A stretch of DNA of 64,000 bases from Francisella uliginis (GTDB lineage Bacteria; Pseudomonadota; Gammaproteobacteria; Francisellales; Francisellaceae). The stretch lies in assembly GCF_001895265.1 (NCBI RefSeq), contig NZ_CP016796.1, positions 868,001 through 932,000 of the forward strand. Direction: 5' to 3'. The notes below the pieces were generated by a model. The model saw nothing but the letters and a program-made list of their open reading frames with translations, made no database searches and was not told where the DNA came from. A program made the translations under genes and the position numbers. Each line of letters starts with the position of its first letter. Within the stretch, counting starts at the first letter, position 1. Shown one piece after another: positions 1-7,731 of the stretch.

Positions 1-117
1 GAGAAATTCATTACTACTAAATCTTAAAAGTTTTATTGAGTCCTATATATTTAATTGTTCGTAAGATATAAAATTATCCAAGGTTATATTTTAAGTTTAA
101 ATTTAATAAGGATATAA

Positions 118-1536
118 ATGATTTTTCTAATAGCACTAGTGGTGTTAATTATAGTTTTAGTTATTGTATTTTCTTTGCTTTGGGCTAATAAATCAAAGCA
201 AGTAGAAACTATTCGCCAAGCCTATGAGCAATATAAAGATTCAACACAAAATGAATTAGCTAAGTTACGTGGTAAAAATGTCACTTTTGATACGCTTTTA
301 GATCAAGAAAAGCAAAGAAATGTAGAGTTGAAGCAAGATAACACCTTGCGTATAGATGAACTTAAGCAAGAGCTTAAAGAAGAAAGAGAGAAGTCTTATA
401 GCTATATCGAAGAGATAAAAAATTATAAGTCACAAGTATCAATGCTTGAAACTCAGCTTAAAGAGCAAAATAGTGCTATGCAAGATAAACTAGAGTTGTT
501 ACAAAATAGTGAGACTAAGCTAAAAACAGAATTTGAGAATTTAGCGAGTAAGATTTTTGAAGATAATTCAAAAAAACTTAGTGAACGTAATCAAGAGAGC
601 TTAAATAGTGTTTTAAATCCAGTGCGTGAACAGCTTAAAGATTTTAAGCAAAAAGTAGAAGATGTTTATGATAAAGAGTCTACTGCTAGAGGAGCTCTAC
701 AGAATGAGCTAAAAACTCTTAAAGAGTTAAATCAAAAAATGACTGCTGAGGCTCATAATCTTACAAATGCTCTTAGAAGTAGTACTAAGCAGCAAGGGAT
801 CTGGGGCGAGATGGTGCTTGAGAATGTCCTCGAGAAATCTGGTCTTCGTGAAGGTTTTGAATATTTCAGAGAAAAGCATACTACAGATGAAGAAGGTAAA
901 GCATATCGTCCTGATGTGGTTGTTAAGTTGCCTGATAATAGAGATATAATTATTGATGCCAAGACTTCATTATTTGCATACAATGATTATATGGCAGCAG
1001 ATGAAGAGCAAAAGCAAGCTCATCTAAAAGCTCATATTCGATCAATACGCGAGCATATCAAAGGTCTTGCAAATAAAAGCTATGAGAATTTAAAAGGTAT
1101 AAATTCATTAGATTTTATATTTATGTTTATACCCGTAGAGGGGGCTTTGCTTTTAGCTCTTGATAATGATACTAATCTTTATGATGAAGCATTTAAGCAA
1201 AAGATAATCCTAGTTAGTCCTACAACTTTACTAGTAGCATTAAGAGCAGTTGAGAATACTTGGCGTTATGAGAAGCAGGCTCAGAGCATCACAGATATCT
1301 ATAGTAGGGCAGAAGAGCTATATAAGAAATTTGTCGGTTTTGTTGATGATTTAGAGAAAGTTGGTAAATCTATAAGTGATGCTAATAAATCTTATGAAAA
1401 TGCCTTTAGTAAACTAAAAACGGGTCGTGGAAACTTAATTGGTCAAGTTGAAAAGTTAAAACTAATATCAAATATAAAACCTAAAAAAGAGCTTGATAAT
1501 AATCTAGTTGAAAATGCTATGGGTGATGGTGAGTAA
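118..1536 (+). CDS. rmuC: DNA recombination protein RmuC
   Basis: RmuC-family protein of 472 residues, a predicted nuclease-fold protein that limits recombination at inverted repeats and may act in DNA repair. Residues 2-22 form one membrane anchor, followed by a long charged coiled coil to about residue 215. The conserved RmuC core then follows, with GIWGEMVLENVLEKSGL near residue 227 and RPDVVVKLPD...IIIDAK near 263-282. Length and domain order are normal for the family. The ATG at 118 follows a weak AAGGAT element. The gene lies directly upstream of the ATPase/Toprim pair, separated by about 95 bases that include a small hairpin. Family assignment is secure. The precise activity is not shown by the sequence. 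Confidence 0.95.
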   Translation: MIFLIALVVLIIVLVIVFSLLWANKSKQVETIRQAYEQYKDSTQNELAKLRGKNVTFDTLLDQEKQRNVELKQDNTLRIDELKQELKEEREKSYSYIEEIKNYKSQVSMLETQLKEQNSAMQDKLELLQNSETKLKTEFENLASKIFEDNSKKLSERNQESLNSVLNPVREQLKDFKQKVEDVYDKESTARGALQNELKTLKELNQKMTAEAHNLTNALRSSTKQQGIWGEMVLENVLEKSGLREGFEYFREKHTTDEEGKAYRPDVVVKLPDNRDIIIDAKTSLFAYNDYMAADEEQKQAHLKAHIRSIREHIKGLANKSYENLKGINSLDFIFMFIPVEGALLLALDNDTNLYDEAFKQKIILVSPTTLLVALRAVENTWRYEKQAQSITDIYSRAEELYKKFVGFVDDLEKVGKSISDANKSYENAFSKLKTGRGNLIGQVEKLKLISNIKPKKELDNNLVENAMGDGE

Positions 1537-1562
1537 GGAAATAGGTAATTTAAAAAAGTTAT

Positions 1563-1579
1563 CCGTATAAAAAATACGG
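1563..1579 (+). terminator. Possible weak terminator hairpin after rmuC
   Basis: A perfect 6-bp stem (CCGTAT/ATACGG) with a five-A loop lies 27 bases after the rmuC stop. It is followed by a moderately T-rich stretch (CATTTCTGTTATT) rather than a clean T-run. It could end rmuC transcription before the ATPase gene. The short stem makes this uncertain. Confidence 0.35.
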
Positions 1580-1631
1580 CATTTCTGTTATTAGCTGTTA
1601 TAATAATTTTATTCTAATAGGAGGTATTGCT

Positions 1632-2774
1632 ATGCTTACTAAATTTAGCGTTAAGAATTTTAAAAATTTCAAAGACGAGATTATTTTTGATTTATCAAAA
1701 TCTAGAGATTATAAATTTAACCAAGAATGTATTAAAGATGGGGTTATTAATAAGACGATTATATATGGAAAGAATGCTAGTGGTAAAACCAATTTGGTTT
1801 TAGCCATTTTTGATATTATTTCAAATCTAACTGATAAAATAGCTATTCCACACGGTAATGTTGATAATCCATACATTTTTTATAAAAATCTAGGAAATAT
1901 ACCTAGTGATTCTGTAGACTTTAATTATGAGTTTATATTAGAAGGGGAAAAAATTAAGTATTCATATAGAAAGATGGATAAAGATATTTTCACTTATGAA
2001 AAGTTAGTTATCAATGATGTAACAATCGTTGAACTAGATAGGTATCATGATAAAAATCAAATCAGACTTAATTGGAATAGCCTAGAGGACTCTGGTTTTG
2101 ATAATTCATTAAAAGATGATAAATTATCAGCAATTAAATATATCTATAAAAATTCTAAAGTAAAGGACTTTAATGATAGCACAAGTAAAACTTTCATTAA
2201 TTTTATGAGTTTTATAGAGAAGATGCTAATGTTTTACTCTCTTGAGAAAAGAGGTTTTATAGGATATGAAACCACAAGCTCAAAAAATGTTTTTAAAGAA
2301 ATAATAGCTAGAAATAAGTTACAAGATTTCCAAAGCTTTTTAGCAAGCTTTGGTCTAAATTATGACTTAGTCGAAACTATTGATGATTTTAATACACCAA
2401 CTGTAGCAATAAGATTTGGTGAAACTAAGGTTTTATTCCATAAGATTTGCTCTAGTGGTACAAGTGCGTTAGCGTTATTTTATTTTTGGTATATGGATAT
2501 AGAAAAGATTAAGTTACTTGTTATAGATGAGTTTGATGCTTTCTATCATTATAAATTATCTAGTGCTATCGTTAAGAAGCTGATTGATAATGATTGTCAA
2601 GTTATCCTTACAACACATAATACATCTGTTATGACTAATGATTTAATGAGACCTGATTGTTATTTTAGGATAAATCAAGATGGTATTATCTCATTAGCGG
2701 ATGCTACATCTAATGAGATTAGGAAGGTACATAACTTAGAGAAAATATATCGCTCTGGTTGGTTTGATGAATAA
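1632..2774 (+). CDS. AAA/ABC-type ATPase of an AbiL/PARIS-like defence module
   Basis: A 380-residue ATPase of the AAA_15/AAA_21 class (SMC/ABC-like, as in OLD, RloA, AbiLi and AriA). Visible motifs are an N-terminal LTKFSVKNFKNFKD beta strand, Walker A GKNASGKT at residues 46-53, an ABC-signature-like CSSGTSALAL, Walker B LLVIDEFD near 296-303, and an H-loop TTHN at 327-330. A good Shine-Dalgarno (AGGAGG) precedes the ATG. It overlaps the next gene by 8 bases, so the two are translationally coupled. In known two-gene systems of this type (lactococcal AbiL, PARIS) the ATPase senses phage and controls a nuclease or toxin partner. The defence role here is inferred from the pairing. The ATPase fold is clear. 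Confidence 0.8.
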   Translation: MLTKFSVKNFKNFKDEIIFDLSKSRDYKFNQECIKDGVINKTIIYGKNASGKTNLVLAIFDIISNLTDKIAIPHGNVDNPYIFYKNLGNIPSDSVDFNYEFILEGEKIKYSYRKMDKDIFTYEKLVINDVTIVELDRYHDKNQIRLNWNSLEDSGFDNSLKDDKLSAIKYIYKNSKVKDFNDSTSKTFINFMSFIEKMLMFYSLEKRGFIGYETTSSKNVFKEIIARNKLQDFQSFLASFGLNYDLVETIDDFNTPTVAIRFGETKVLFHKICSSGTSALALFYFWYMDIEKIKLLVIDEFDAFYHYKLSSAIVKKLIDNDCQVILTTHNTSVMTNDLMRPDCYFRINQDGIISLADATSNEIRKVHNLEKIYRSGWFDE

Positions 2775-3495
2775 GAAAGTATTAATTGTAACTGAAGGTG
2801 TAAAACCTGAAAAAACAATAACTAGCATAATTAATCATAATTTATTACCAGAAATAGATCTTAAGAATATAGTTGTATATGGTAACAATATTTATAAGCT
2901 TTATAAGGATATAGAAAGTGATCCTTTTTCTAAATTTATAAGTACTTTTGAAGTATTAAAAGAGTATTCTGATAAATCACGAAATGGAAATTTTTTTAAT
3001 AAATATTGTGAGGAAGACTTTTCTTATATTTACTTGTTTTTTGATTATGATCCCTGGGATAGTTCTTTTGATGAGTTTACAGTTAGTGAAATGTTTCAAT
3101 TATTTGATAACCCAACAAAACAAGGTATGTTATATATAAACTATCCAAGTTCTGAATCTTTTAAACATATCACTGATAATTTTAATACTTCTATTTATAA
3201 TAGAGGTATTGATGGTAAATATAAAACATTAGTTAATCAACAATCATCAAATTATACTGATATTAAAAAGTATACAAAAGAATTAACTTTAGAAATCTGC
3301 AAAAAGCATTTAGTTAAAGCAAATATAATCTGTAATGAATCGCCAGATATACCAGAAGCAGTTTGCCAAAATAATTTATATGCCAAGCAGAAAAATCTAT
3401 ATTTAGATAAAAAAGATATTTTTATTTTATCTAATTTTCCAGCTTTTGTATTAGATTTCTTGGGTTATCAAAGATATTTGGATTTATATAAATAG
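2767..3495 (+). CDS. Toprim-like partner of the ATPase, probable defence effector
   Basis: A 242-residue protein starting at the ATG at 2767, inside the ATPase stop region; a TTG three bases upstream is the alternative. The N-terminus KKVLIVTEGVKPEKT has the beta strand and Glu (E10) of a Toprim fold. IYLFFDYDPWD at 88-98 supplies the DxD acidic pair (D93, D95). This E...DxD layout matches Toprim nucleases and RloB/AbiLii/AriB-like partners of AAA_15 ATPases. No HNH motif is present, so it is not a Septu PtuB. The likely role is a nuclease or toxin released on phage infection. Family membership is inferred from motifs and coupling, and the exact subfamily is not resolved. Confidence 0.65.
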   Translation: MNKKVLIVTEGVKPEKTITSIINHNLLPEIDLKNIVVYGNNIYKLYKDIESDPFSKFISTFEVLKEYSDKSRNGNFFNKYCEEDFSYIYLFFDYDPWDSSFDEFTVSEMFQLFDNPTKQGMLYINYPSSESFKHITDNFNTSIYNRGIDGKYKTLVNQQSSNYTDIKKYTKELTLEICKKHLVKANIICNESPDIPEAVCQNNLYAKQKNLYLDKKDIFILSNFPAFVLDFLGYQRYLDLYK

Positions 3496-3513
3496 GTAAC
3501 AAGGCAAATATAA

Positions 3514-4095
3514 ATGAAACTTTTTAAAAAAATACATTCTTTTATAAAATCATTCTGGGAATATTTAGGACAATCTCAAGATAAAAATTTTCGTATGCTA
3601 CATATAGTTGTAGGTATGGCAGTTATTTTACAGATTATAGATAGTAATTTTATGCATGTTAAGTTTGGGCTTAATGCTTGGGCATACTTACATATATTTT
3701 GCGGATTAGCACTATGTGCTTTAAGTGTGCTTTTAGTTATTCTAGCTGTAGATAAGAGGGGGTTACGTTATTATTTTCCCTACTTATATAATGATTATTC
3801 AGCTATAAAAGTAGACTTATCAGAGTTACGTAAATTTAAATTACCAAATTCTAGAAGTGGTAGTCTTGCTGCAATAGTGCAAGGTCTTGGCTTACTTGCA
3901 TTATCTATAGCATGGATTTCAGGTTTCTTTTGGTTTACAGCTTGGAACTGGCAATCACCATACATGCATGATTTAGAAGAAATACATAAGACATTAGTTG
4001 ATCCTGTTGAAATATATATTTACGCACATACATTTATGGGTATTTTACACTATGTATTACAAAGATATTTTCCACAGTTTATTAGTGATAAATAA
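3514..4095 (+). CDS. Cytochrome b561/b6-type membrane protein
   Basis: A 193-residue inner-membrane protein with four predicted transmembrane segments. Histidines suited to haem b binding lie in LHIVVG (first segment), LHIFCG (second) and AHTFMGILHYVL (last), as in bacterial cytochrome b561 proteins that pass electrons between quinol and other acceptors. It begins 18 bases after the Toprim-like gene and could be co-transcribed, but no functional link is evident. Parts of its coding sequence recur in degraded form at 4563-4640. The electron partner is unknown. Confidence 0.75.
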   Translation: MKLFKKIHSFIKSFWEYLGQSQDKNFRMLHIVVGMAVILQIIDSNFMHVKFGLNAWAYLHIFCGLALCALSVLLVILAVDKRGLRYYFPYLYNDYSAIKVDLSELRKFKLPNSRSGSLAAIVQGLGLLALSIAWISGFFWFTAWNWQSPYMHDLEEIHKTLVDPVEIYIYAHTFMGILHYVLQRYFPQFISDK

Positions 4096-4144
4096 TACAT
4101 TAGACATAAATACTTTCTGAAAAAATGAAGATACAGGAGGTAGG

Positions 4145-4228
4145 TTGCTACTTATAAATATTTTTCATAATCATTTATATATCGCATATGCTAAGCATTA
4201 CAGCTATTTTATTATACTTTGCCTATAA
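4145..4228 (+). CDS. Doubtful 27-residue ORF behind a strong ribosome site
   Basis: A TTG-started ORF of 27 codons follows an unusually strong Shine-Dalgarno (AGGAGG, 4135-4140) in a gap otherwise empty of genes. The peptide is hydrophobic and aromatic (ends YSYFIILCL). No family is recognised. The ribosome site resembles that of the CsbD gene 200 bases downstream, so it may be a leftover of duplication rather than a live gene. Confidence 0.2.
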   Translation: MLLINIFHNHLYIAYAKHYSYFIILCL

Positions 4229-4342
4229 GTTAAGCTTATATGCAGCTGATTTAAGTTAAGTAGACTAAATATCAAAAAGTTTACACAATGTCTTTATAGA
4301 TGTTAGGGTGGAATTGCACATTAATAAAAAGGAGGTGCAATT

Positions 4343-4540
4343 ATGAATAAACATCAAGTCCAAGGAAAATGGGAACAATTAAAGGCTAAAATTAAAGAAA
4401 AATATGCTGATTTTACAGAAGATGAGCTTTTACAGATAGAGGCTGATTCAGAAAAGCTAGTAGGCTATCTACAAGAAAAATATGGAATGACTAAAGAAAA
4501 AGCACGTGAAGAGGCTAGTAAATTTAAAGACTCCCTATAA
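4343..4540 (+). CDS. CsbD family small stress protein
   Basis: A 65-residue hydrophilic helical protein with the CsbD pattern: QVQGKWEQLKAKIKEKYADFTEDEL at the start, then DSEKLVGYLQEKYGMTKEKAREE. CsbD/YjbJ proteins are abundant stress-induced proteins of unknown mechanism. The ATG follows a near-consensus AAGGAGG site, suggesting high translation. It stands alone, with non-coding sequence on both sides. Family call is secure, function is not known. Confidence 0.9.
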   Translation: MNKHQVQGKWEQLKAKIKEKYADFTEDELLQIEADSEKLVGYLQEKYGMTKEKAREEASKFKDSL

Positions 4541-4562
4541 ATATAAGGTGACTTTTACTGTA

Positions 4563-4640
4563 ATAATGCAAGGCTTTGACTTACTTTCATTATCTATAGC
4601 TTCACAAAGATATTTTATGAAATTTACTAGTGATATTTAA
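4563..4640 (+). pseudogene. Relic of a second cytochrome b561 gene
   Basis: This stretch matches two separated pieces of the gene at 3514-4095, joined with the middle missing. ATGCAAGGCTTTGACTTACT and TCATTATCTATAGC parallel bases near 3875-3915. ACAAAGATATTTT...ACTAGTGATA parallels the 3' end near 4058-4090, stop region included. It has no usable reading frame. It looks like a decayed duplicate with an internal deletion, flanking the inserted CsbD gene. Confidence 0.6.
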
Positions 4641-4736
4641 AAATTATATTTAATGAAAAATACTTTTGAAAAAGTAAAATATTTCCGATATATTACAACA
4701 ACAAAATACTAAATTTTCATTCTTAATAGGTATAAA

Positions 4737-4949
4737 TTGAAAGAATTAGACAGAGTTGATAATGCAATAATTCAGACAAGAAAATTATTTAATGACTTAA
4801 ATATTATTAGAGATAGAAATAAGGCATTAAAAATGCAGGAAACAACGATGAGTATTCTAAGTAGCCTTATGGATTTAAAAGATGATTTATCTAGATTTGA
4901 AGATAAGTTATCGAAGTTAGAGAAGATAGAAGCTATTCTTTTGAAATAA
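4737..4949 (+). CDS. Small helical protein of unknown function
   Basis: A 70-residue ORF starting with TTG, six bases after an AATAGG element. The product is all-helical and highly charged, with heptad-like leucines (LNDLNIIRDRNKALKMQ, LMDLKDDLSRFEDKLSKLEKIEAILL), suggesting a short coiled coil or oligomeric protein. There is no signal peptide or membrane segment. It converges on the AEC transporter gene five bases downstream. No family is recognised. The regular composition supports a real gene, but the weak start leaves doubt. Confidence 0.5.
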   Translation: MKELDRVDNAIIQTRKLFNDLNIIRDRNKALKMQETTMSILSSLMDLKDDLSRFEDKLSKLEKIEAILLK

Positions 4950-4954
4950 AAATT

Positions 4955-5890
4955 TTATCCTAATAAAAACATCCACATAGGCAGAGTTATTATTGATAAA
5001 ACAGTTGATACAAGATATAAACTAGTAGCTTCATCTGGGATCGCACGCCACTGTAATGCAAATATTGTAGCTATGGTTGCTGTTGGCATAGCTACTAGAT
5101 AAATTAGTTCTTTAGCAGAATCTCCAGTGATTCCAAAAAGAATTACAATTCCCCAAGCGATAAAGCCACTAATTAAGCTTTTCATTATCACATTAAAAAT
5201 AAACATCTTACTTAGATGAAGTCTAATTCCATATAGCGCTAAACCAACTGTAAATAGTGACATAAATACACAAGCCTTTGATGCATGATCTATAGAGTCG
5301 GTGATTGGTTTTGGTATAGCCGAATATAAATTAAATAAGCTGATAATTGCTCCAAAAACTACAGCTAAAAACATAGGTTTTTTCAGTGATTGTGACAGTG
5401 CGTATAATATAATCCCTTTTTTAGACTGATCAGAGCCTGAGTAAAGCTCTAAAAGAAATATAGTTAGAGGTATAAGAGTTAGTGATATTACAAAATTTGC
5501 CTTAGCTACAGATATCAGAGATACTGATCCAATTATACTTATAAAAAATGGAATCCCCATACCTCCCATATCTGTGAAGGTATTTATCATAGCTTGCATA
5601 ACACTGTTTTTCTTAGATTCTTTGAAAATAAAAATACTTGCACTAAAACAGATTACCCAAATAATAGCTATAGAAATTAGAAAAGCAGACATCCAACGAA
5701 GGTCAAATATTTGTTGTGGTTTTGCTGTAGCTGTCTGCATAAATAGTAATGCAGGAAATACGTATGTTGTGACAATTTTTGCACAAGTTTGGTGGGCACC
5801 TTCACCAACTAATTTTAGGTAGCCAGTTAGCCAACCAACAAATATAATAATAAATATAGGTAATATTGAATCTATAATTTGTACAAGCAT
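4955..5890 (-). CDS. AEC family transporter
   Basis: A 311-residue integral membrane protein with about ten hydrophobic segments and the auxin-efflux-carrier pattern. The N-terminus is SILPIFIIIFVGWLTGYLKL, with KIVTTYVFPALLFMQTA next and AMPTATIATIFALQW near the C-terminus. Bacterial AEC carriers move small carboxylates such as malate or malonate across the inner membrane. The substrate cannot be read from the sequence. The gene is followed on the same strand, 56 bases upstream, by the winged-helix regulator, which might control it. Confidence 0.85.
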   Translation of the reverse strand: MLVQIIDSILPIFIIIFVGWLTGYLKLVGEGAHQTCAKIVTTYVFPALLFMQTATAKPQQIFDLRWMSAFLISIAIIWVICFSASIFIFKESKKNSVMQAMINTFTDMGGMGIPFFISIIGSVSLISVAKANFVISLTLIPLTIFLLELYSGSDQSKKGIILYALSQSLKKPMFLAVVFGAIISLFNLYSAIPKPITDSIDHASKACVFMSLFTVGLALYGIRLHLSKMFIFNVIMKSLISGFIAWGIVILFGITGDSAKELIYLVAMPTATIATIFALQWRAIPDEATSLYLVSTVLSIITLPMWMFLLG

Positions 5891-5946
5891 TATTTAAAAA
5901 TAAAAGAGTTAACTTATTAAATATTAAGCTTTTTGAAATAGAATTG

Positions 5947-6243
5947 CTACGGTTTTTTTGCTACTAAAGGTTCTAGAAAATCATCAATATTACAGTGGCT
6001 TTCTATAGGATGACGTAATTTTTTTTCTTTGTTGATTTCATAGTGATTATTCCTTCCAACTTTTGTAACAGTTAAATAGGCTGTCTCGGTTAGGTCACTA
6101 AGTATATTTAGGACTGCTCTTTCAGTGATCCCAACCTTGATAGCCATATCTCTAATAGTAATGTTTGGGTTACTATTGATGAGACATAACACATGTGAAT
6201 GGTTTGTTAAAAAAGTCCAGCTTTGATTTTTTTTTGTAGCCAT
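5947..6243 (-). CDS. Winged-helix transcriptional regulator, MarR/ArsR-like
   Basis: A 98-residue protein with a single winged helix-turn-helix: HVLCLINSNPNITIRDMAIKVGITERAVLNILSDL forms helices 2-3, and a beta wing (YLTVTKVGRNNHYEINKE) follows. Small regulators of this kind often control a neighbouring carrier or a stress function. It sits between the AEC transporter gene (56 bases downstream) and the SnoaL-like gene, all on the same strand, so an operon is possible. No ligand-binding domain is present. The target is unknown. Confidence 0.75.
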   Translation of the reverse strand: MATKKNQSWTFLTNHSHVLCLINSNPNITIRDMAIKVGITERAVLNILSDLTETAYLTVTKVGRNNHYEINKEKKLRHPIESHCNIDDFLEPLVAKKP

Positions 6244-6282
6244 CGGAAAATTTGTAGTCAGTTATTTATTTATCTTTTTCTA

Positions 6283-6744
6283 TTATACTGGAGTATATGG
6301 TAAAGATGAATGGTGAAGTACGATTTGTAGTTCACCTTTTTCATTTGGTTTAAATGCCATTGTATAGTTAGCAACAACTTTCGTACCATCAATTTGAGTT
6401 AAATGCTTGTTACCCATAACCATTCCGATGTTATTTTCGATAATATATCCAGCATTTTCAAATTCTAGTTCTGTCCAAGGGCTTATTGCAAAACCATTAT
6501 CTTCACTGTAATTATCATTACCAGCAACAAAATAAGATACTGCACCTTCTAAGTCACCTCTAAACATTTTTTTAGAAGCTAAAGTAGGTTTAAATAGAAC
6601 ATTACTATTATCATAAGCATATATATCTTTGATAAGATTGTGAGCTAATCGCTTATAGTCTCCTCCTTCTCTATAAGTTTTAGATATTTCTAATAAACCA
6701 TCTTTCCACTTATTAAGTGCATTATCTATATCTTGTCTAGTCAT
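6283..6744 (-). CDS. SnoaL-like / NTF2-fold protein
   Basis: About 153 residues from the ATG at 6744, chosen because GAGAGGAGA lies seven bases upstream; an in-frame ATG at 6762 adds six residues. The pattern (TRQDIDNALNKWKDGLLEISKTY at the start, LFKPTLASKKMFRGDLEGAVSYF mid-protein, then beta strands ending ELQIVLHHSSLPY) is that of cystatin-like NTF2 folds such as SnoaL and CaMKII-association-domain proteins. These serve as small-molecule binding or catalytic pockets, often dimeric. No specific activity can be assigned. Confidence 0.7.
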   Translation of the reverse strand: MTRQDIDNALNKWKDGLLEISKTYREGGDYKRLAHNLIKDIYAYDNSNVLFKPTLASKKMFRGDLEGAVSYFVAGNDNYSEDNGFAISPWTELEFENAGYIIENNIGMVMGNKHLTQIDGTKVVANYTMAFKPNEKGELQIVLHHSSLPYTPV

Positions 6745-6903
6745 ATTTTTCTCCTCTCTCATTAAATATGAATAATAATATATGTTTTAATTTTCATGTA
6801 TTTTAATTCCTAATTTTTTATTTGTAAAGTCTTTTTTCAAAAAATATAAATATGGTTATAATTTAGATAGATCACTTTAAAACTAAGATAAATAAATATT
6901 CAT

Positions 6904-7713
6904 ATGAAAATCATTGATTCACATATTCATTTTTGGGATTTAAAAAATGGCTATAATGACTGGGTTAATAATACAGATCTTCCAGACTTAGTAACGCCAG
7001 ATAACTTAAATGCAGATGCTTTTGTGCATATAGAGGCTCATAGCGAAAAATTTGATCCACTGTGCGAATATAAATGGCTTAAGTCAGAATTTTTAGATAA
7101 AGATATTAAGGTTATAGCATTTATTGATTTCACATCAGATATTCTTGAGTTTGAAAGAAAAGTTATGATTTTGAAAGGATATAGGGATATAGTCGGTGTT
7201 CGTCAGATTATGGCAAAGACGGATACATCCAACTATAGTCCATTTACTAAAGATATTCCAAATGATTTAGGGGATAAGTTAAGAATTTTACAACAAAATA
7301 ATTTAGTATTTGAAGCTCAAATGTATCCAGAACAGTTTCTAACTATTCTAAATAGTATAGATAGTTCTCAAGTAACTATGGTAATAGAGCATTTTGGCTT
7401 ACCAATATTTAAAAATAGCAAGAGCATGAAAAGCTGGTATAGCCTAATAAAGGAATGTAGGCAAAATAGTAACTGGAATCTAAAGTTATCAGGGTTTGAG
7501 TTAAACAATGATTTTTCTCATGTTAACAAAGCATTAAATTTTGTTTTTGAGAATATACATGACAGCCAATTATGTTACGGTTCAAACTATCCAGTTTCAA
7601 ATCAAAATAATTATAGCTTTTGGCAGAGTTTTTTACATAAATATATTAATAATGATAGGATATCTAAAAACGTTTTTAAAAATGTAGCTCAGAAGATTTA
7701 TTTTAATGATTAA
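6904..7713 (+). CDS. Amidohydrolase-family lactonase-like protein
   Basis: A 269-residue TIM-barrel hydrolase of the amidohydrolase_2 type. The N-terminal metal motif is IIDSHIHFWDL (HxH), an internal VIEHFGLP carries a candidate ligand His, and CYGSNYPVS near the C-terminus aligns with the family's YGSDWP motif, with Asn where Asp is usual. Relatives hydrolyse sugar lactones (L-fuconolactonase, L-rhamnonolactonase) or 2-pyrone-4,6-dicarboxylate. It begins the plus-strand pair with the enolase-superfamily gene 18 bases downstream, so it likely makes that enzyme's sugar-acid substrate. The Asp-to-Asn change may weaken the metal site. Confidence 0.75.
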   Translation: MKIIDSHIHFWDLKNGYNDWVNNTDLPDLVTPDNLNADAFVHIEAHSEKFDPLCEYKWLKSEFLDKDIKVIAFIDFTSDILEFERKVMILKGYRDIVGVRQIMAKTDTSNYSPFTKDIPNDLGDKLRILQQNNLVFEAQMYPEQFLTILNSIDSSQVTMVIEHFGLPIFKNSKSMKSWYSLIKECRQNSNWNLKLSGFELNNDFSHVNKALNFVFENIHDSQLCYGSNYPVSNQNNYSFWQSFLHKYINNDRISKNVFKNVAQKIYFND

Positions 7714-7731
7714 AACAGCAGGGGTTCAATA

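Noticed and set aside
767-983. ORFs on both strands inside rmuC
   Set aside because: They overlap the conserved RmuC core and have no family features.
1632-3495. Septu or Gabija defence system
   Set aside because: The second protein has no HNH motif (Septu) and no UvrD-like helicase is present (Gabija).
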